64,000 bases of DNA, from positions 1-64,000 of the forward strand of contig JABSRP010000015.1 of the NCBI GenBank assembly GCA_013215145.1, given 5' to 3'. The DNA comes from Pseudobacteriovorax sp. GTDB lineage: Bacteria > Bdellovibrionota_B > Oligoflexia > Oligoflexales > Oligoflexaceae. Under the pieces are notes generated by a model that was given only the letters and a program-made list of their open reading frames with translations, was not told where the DNA came from and did not search any database. This document shows positions 61,321 through 64,000 of this stretch, in pieces. Within the stretch, counting starts at the first letter, position 1; each line of letters starts with the position of its first letter. Position numbers and translations under genes: made by a program.

Positions 61321-64000
61321 TTAGAGTTTAGAAACCTTAAAGAAGATCTTCAGACCGGCCTTCGTTCCGGGAACGGCAACTAGTTCAAATTGATGCATTC
61401 CAGCATCCTTTTTTTCAATGTCAATCTTTAAGTTTTGACTGCCAGCAAACCGCGCCAATCCTTCGGCTGATACGGGAGTACCCATATTTGTTTTAGCAGT
61501 CCAATCCTTATCTGCGAACTTAAATTCAACAGTACCGGCTATCAAGTCCGCCCTTGTGATAAAGGTGTGGTTACCCCCGTAAGTCATTTTATTGTCTGCA
61601 TTCCACGAGTTCATTCCGCCGCGAAGAAATATATCCGTGGACGCAAATGGGGCCTTTTTCGAACTATCGGAAATCGTAACGGGTTTCTGACCACCCGTGA
61701 ATTGCTTTTTCCCAGATACTTTACCCTCATTTGTTATGTAGACGTCATAGAAGCCATTTTTGGGCTTACCGCTCACAATGGGAGCTAGTTGAGTTTTATA
61801 ATCAATATAGACTGGCATATCGAATTCAGAGGCCTTTCCAGGCTTTGTACTCGAGTAGCTGATAAAGATCCCGTCCACGTCTGCAGGCCAGGTCAGTTCA
61901 AATGAGGATTGGTCATCGAGCGGTCGGGCGACAATGGTTTTGCCAGTTGACTCCACATAAGAATAACTATTCCTTTTGTTCCCATTTTCATAAGTGAATC
62001 TCAAGTTCGGTCGTGCGCGACTGACCACAAATGATTTTTTAAACTCCTTGGTCTTGCCACTTATGGTCGATACGATCGCCTTGAGGTGAATATCATCACC
62101 ATTTTCAAGTTTAGCGGTATCGATGTATTTTATGAATGGACGGTTGCTATCACGAAACTGATGCACATACTCGTAGTCGATTTCCCTATAAAAATCAACA
62201 GTTACCAATTTTTCGCCAGGAACCTTGACCTCGAACGGGAAGAATCCAGAGACCTTTTCAGTCTCGTCGCTGCCAATAGTTGTATTTTTAGGAATAGTCT
62301 GACTCTGTAGAGCTTTGCTGCTGCCCTTGGCGATGATAAAACTCAGGGGCGGTACTTTAATACTTTTTGCTGCTGCTGATTTGTTTGGATATAGCAAGTG
62401 GGAAGCTATGCCACTGTTATTGAAAACCTTTGGCTGGTTCGAGCGATTAAAAACAACGTAATAAGCCTCTCCTGACGACTGGTTTATCCTACGAAAACCA
62501 AAAAGTTCTTGATCAAGGGTTTTTAGATTGTGTTGTGTCCCGGATCTAAGGGTTCGATGTTGTTTGTAGATATCGGAAAACTGTCTTATGGCACGGAAAA
62601 TTTGGTGGTTTTCGTCGAAATTATTGTCTTTCGTTGTTTTCTTCGTTCCTAGTAAATTATTATCGTTATAGGAATCTACGATACTTGGGAACATGGACTC
62701 TCGTGCATCTTTATCACCCCCATCCCCAGTAAAGCCTTGCTCGTCGCCATAGTATATGACAGGAACACCCCTAGAAAAAATCAAGTAAGCATGAGCGAGA
62801 ATTGATAGCTTTGTTTTGATCTCATTAGACTTTTTATTGTCCCAGGCATCATTGAGGAAATATCCAAATCTGCCAATGTCATGGTTACTAATGAAGGTAA
62901 CGAGTCTATTTGGGTTTTGCGTCTCCCTGTAGAGATCATCCGCCTCATAAACGATGTCTAGTTTGTTTTTATCGGTATATTTCGCAATGACATCTCTAAT
63001 AGCGCCTTGTCCAGCAAAGTCTAGAACAGAATCCAATTTACCATCTTTTATATACTTATTTAAAACCTGAGGATTGCCACTAAAGACTTCTCCGAACATG
63101 AAAAAGTTTTTAATGCCTTCTTTTTTTGCATGAGCTTGAATCGCAGGTACAAATTTTTGCCAAAACTCAATGTTAACATGTTTTACAGTATCAATGCGAA
63201 ACCCATCGATACGATACTTACTGATCCATTCCTTATAGATATCAATCATACCATCGACGACTTTAGGGTGTTCAGTGAATAAATCATCCAGGCCGAAGAA
63301 ATCTCCAAGAACAGCGTTTTCTCCTGAAAATGTAGAATTACCTCTGTTGTGATAGTACAAAACATCATTGAGCCAAGCGGGCTTTTTAATAGCAACCTGA
63401 CTCGAATTCACAACTGGTGTGTACGCGTAGTTTGGGTTAGTCAGCTTTGCAAAATTCTCAATAGAGTGATCATTGATATCAAAGCCTGGATTGATTTTGT
63501 CGTTGGAGTAGGGATAGTCTTTGACGCTTCGATAACTGCAGTCTAGGCATTCCTTATAACGAATCACATCTGCCGTGTGGTTAACTATAACATCAATAAA
63601 TACCTTTAAACCAAGCTTATGGGCTTCTTGAACGAAAGATTTAAACTCCTCTTCCGTACCCAGGTGAGGATCAATAGTGGTAAAATCTGTAATCCAATAG
63701 CCATGATAACCAGCGGAGGAGTTTTCTATTGACCCGCCTCCCTGTACTGCTTGATTTTTCTGCACGGGAGTGAGCCAAATAGCTGTTGCTCCCAAATTCT
63801 TTATATATGGTAGCCTTTTAATAAGTCCTTTTAGATCGCCTCCATGAAAAAAGCCATGATTGCTAGGAAGAAAACCGTGAACCATAGGGTCATCTAGGTT
63901 AGGGTTTTTTCTCTGCTCTTCGGTTAGTCCTTTGTCGTTGGACGGGTCACCATTTTCAAAACGATCTGTCATCAAAAAATAGATGATCTCGTCTGTAATA
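61321..64000 (-). CDS. GH13 alpha-amylase-family enzyme, 5' end beyond the window
   Basis: A GH13 enzyme of at least 890 aa; the frame stays open through base 64000, encoding D-E-I-I-Y-F-L-M-T-D-R-F-E-N-G-D, so the true start lies outside. Catalytic residues are visible: nucleophile Asp in G-F-R-I-D-T-V-K-H, acid Glu in F-G-E-V-F-S-G, and transition-state Asp in F-I-S-N-H-D-I-G-R-F-G. C-terminal beta domains follow, including one near the end with L-R-G-G-M-N-S-W-N resembling a starch-binding pullulanase-type module. It may be secreted and feed the maltodextrin operon. Confidence 0.9.
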   Translation of the reverse strand, partial: ITDEIIYFLMTDRFENGDPSNDKGLTEEQRKNPNLDDPMVHGFLPSNHGFFHGGDLKGLIKRLPYIKNLGATAIWLTPVQKNQAVQGGGSIENSSAGYHGYWITDFTTIDPHLGTEEEFKSFVQEAHKLGLKVFIDVIVNHTADVIRYKECLDCSYRSVKDYPYSNDKINPGFDINDHSIENFAKLTNPNYAYTPVVNSSQVAIKKPAWLNDVLYYHNRGNSTFSGENAVLGDFFGLDDLFTEHPKVVDGMIDIYKEWISKYRIDGFRIDTVKHVNIEFWQKFVPAIQAHAKKEGIKNFFMFGEVFSGNPQVLNKYIKDGKLDSVLDFAGQGAIRDVIAKYTDKNKLDIVYEADDLYRETQNPNRLVTFISNHDIGRFGYFLNDAWDNKKSNEIKTKLSILAHAYLIFSRGVPVIYYGDEQGFTGDGGDKDARESMFPSIVDSYNDNNLLGTKKTTKDNNFDENHQIFRAIRQFSDIYKQHRTLRSGTQHNLKTLDQELFGFRRINQSSGEAYYVVFNRSNQPKVFNNSGIASHLLYPNKSAAAKSIKVPPLSFIIAKGSSKALQSQTIPKNTTIGSDETEKVSGFFPFEVKVPGEKLVTVDFYREIDYEYVHQFRDSNRPFIKYIDTAKLENGDDIHLKAIVSTISGKTKEFKKSFVVSRARPNLRFTYENGNKRNSYSYVESTGKTIVARPLDDQSSFELTWPADVDGIFISYSSTKPGKASEFDMPVYIDYKTQLAPIVSGKPKNGFYDVYITNEGKVSGKKQFTGGQKPVTISDSSKKAPFASTDIFLRGGMNSWNADNKMTYGGNHTFITRADLIAGTVEFKFADKDWTAKTNMGTPVSAEGLARFAGSQNLKIDIEKKDAGMHQFELVAVPGTKAGLKIFFKVSKL

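Noticed and set aside
1-64000. CRISPR arrays, prophage genes, insertion sequences, integrases or attachment sites
   Set aside because: No regularly spaced direct repeats with spacers, and no transposase or integrase motif, were seen. The repetitive tracts are coding.

Overview
The window looks like a chromosomal segment of a free-living, probably marine or brackish Gram-negative bacterium. The likeliest placement is Bdellovibrionota/Oligoflexia-like: a TIGR02147-type regulator, many lipoproteins and outer-membrane proteins, a c-type-cytochrome-like lipoprotein domain, a Na+-pumping NADH:quinone reductase and moderate base composition all fit. This is inferred from gene content only, because no rRNA is present. 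I see no insertion sequence, phage or CRISPR array. Most of the window is ordinary housekeeping DNA with a few unusual accessory proteins.

Layout. 1-1.8 kb (minus): an XPB-like helicase followed by the start of a DUF790/Bax1-type nuclease cut by the window edge. 2-4.1 kb (plus): thyA-folA and a MenH-like hydrolase. 4.6-11.7 kb (plus): a complete nqrABCDEF operon, an intrinsic terminator, then the maturation genes apbE and nqrM. 11.8-17.1 kb: a secreted protein, a NYN-domain protein, hflKC, tRNA-Cys with promoter and terminator, a trypsin-like protease and a DUF1499 protein. 17.2-23.3 kb: an EamA transporter, a long collagen-like lipoprotein with a haem motif, a TIGR02147 protein, an FGE-fold secreted protein and a degenerate ABC ATPase. 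23.3-29.1 kb (minus): tatD, tcdA, a DUF3299 lipoprotein with a MacB/LolCDE-type ABC pair whose permease carries a long His/Asp-rich loop, and an OmpA-family protein.

29.3-43.4 kb: tRNA-Lys and tRNA-Glu, a methyltransferase, an outer-membrane-like protein, a hemerythrin, menB, a large Cys-rich lipoprotein, clpB, an FKBP lipoprotein, a TetR regulator, a cyclic-nucleotide-binding protein, a YheT-like hydrolase, a second EamA transporter, and a small secreted protein paired with an HTH regulator.

43.7-57.7 kb is one metabolic unit. A minus-strand operon (hexR, an msmX/malK-type ATPase, a cytoplasmic GH15 glucosidase, malE-, malF- and malG-like genes) diverges from a plus-strand zwf-pgl-edd-glk-eda operon. 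Together they would import a maltodextrin-like oligosaccharide, hydrolyse it to glucose, phosphorylate it and degrade it through the Entner-Doudoroff route. The intergenic region holds three HexR-like sites, and hexR appears to start at an ATT codon. 57.7-64 kb (minus) holds secreted proteins, a HEAT-repeat protein with a beta-rich partner, and a truncated GH13 alpha-amylase that may supply the oligosaccharide.
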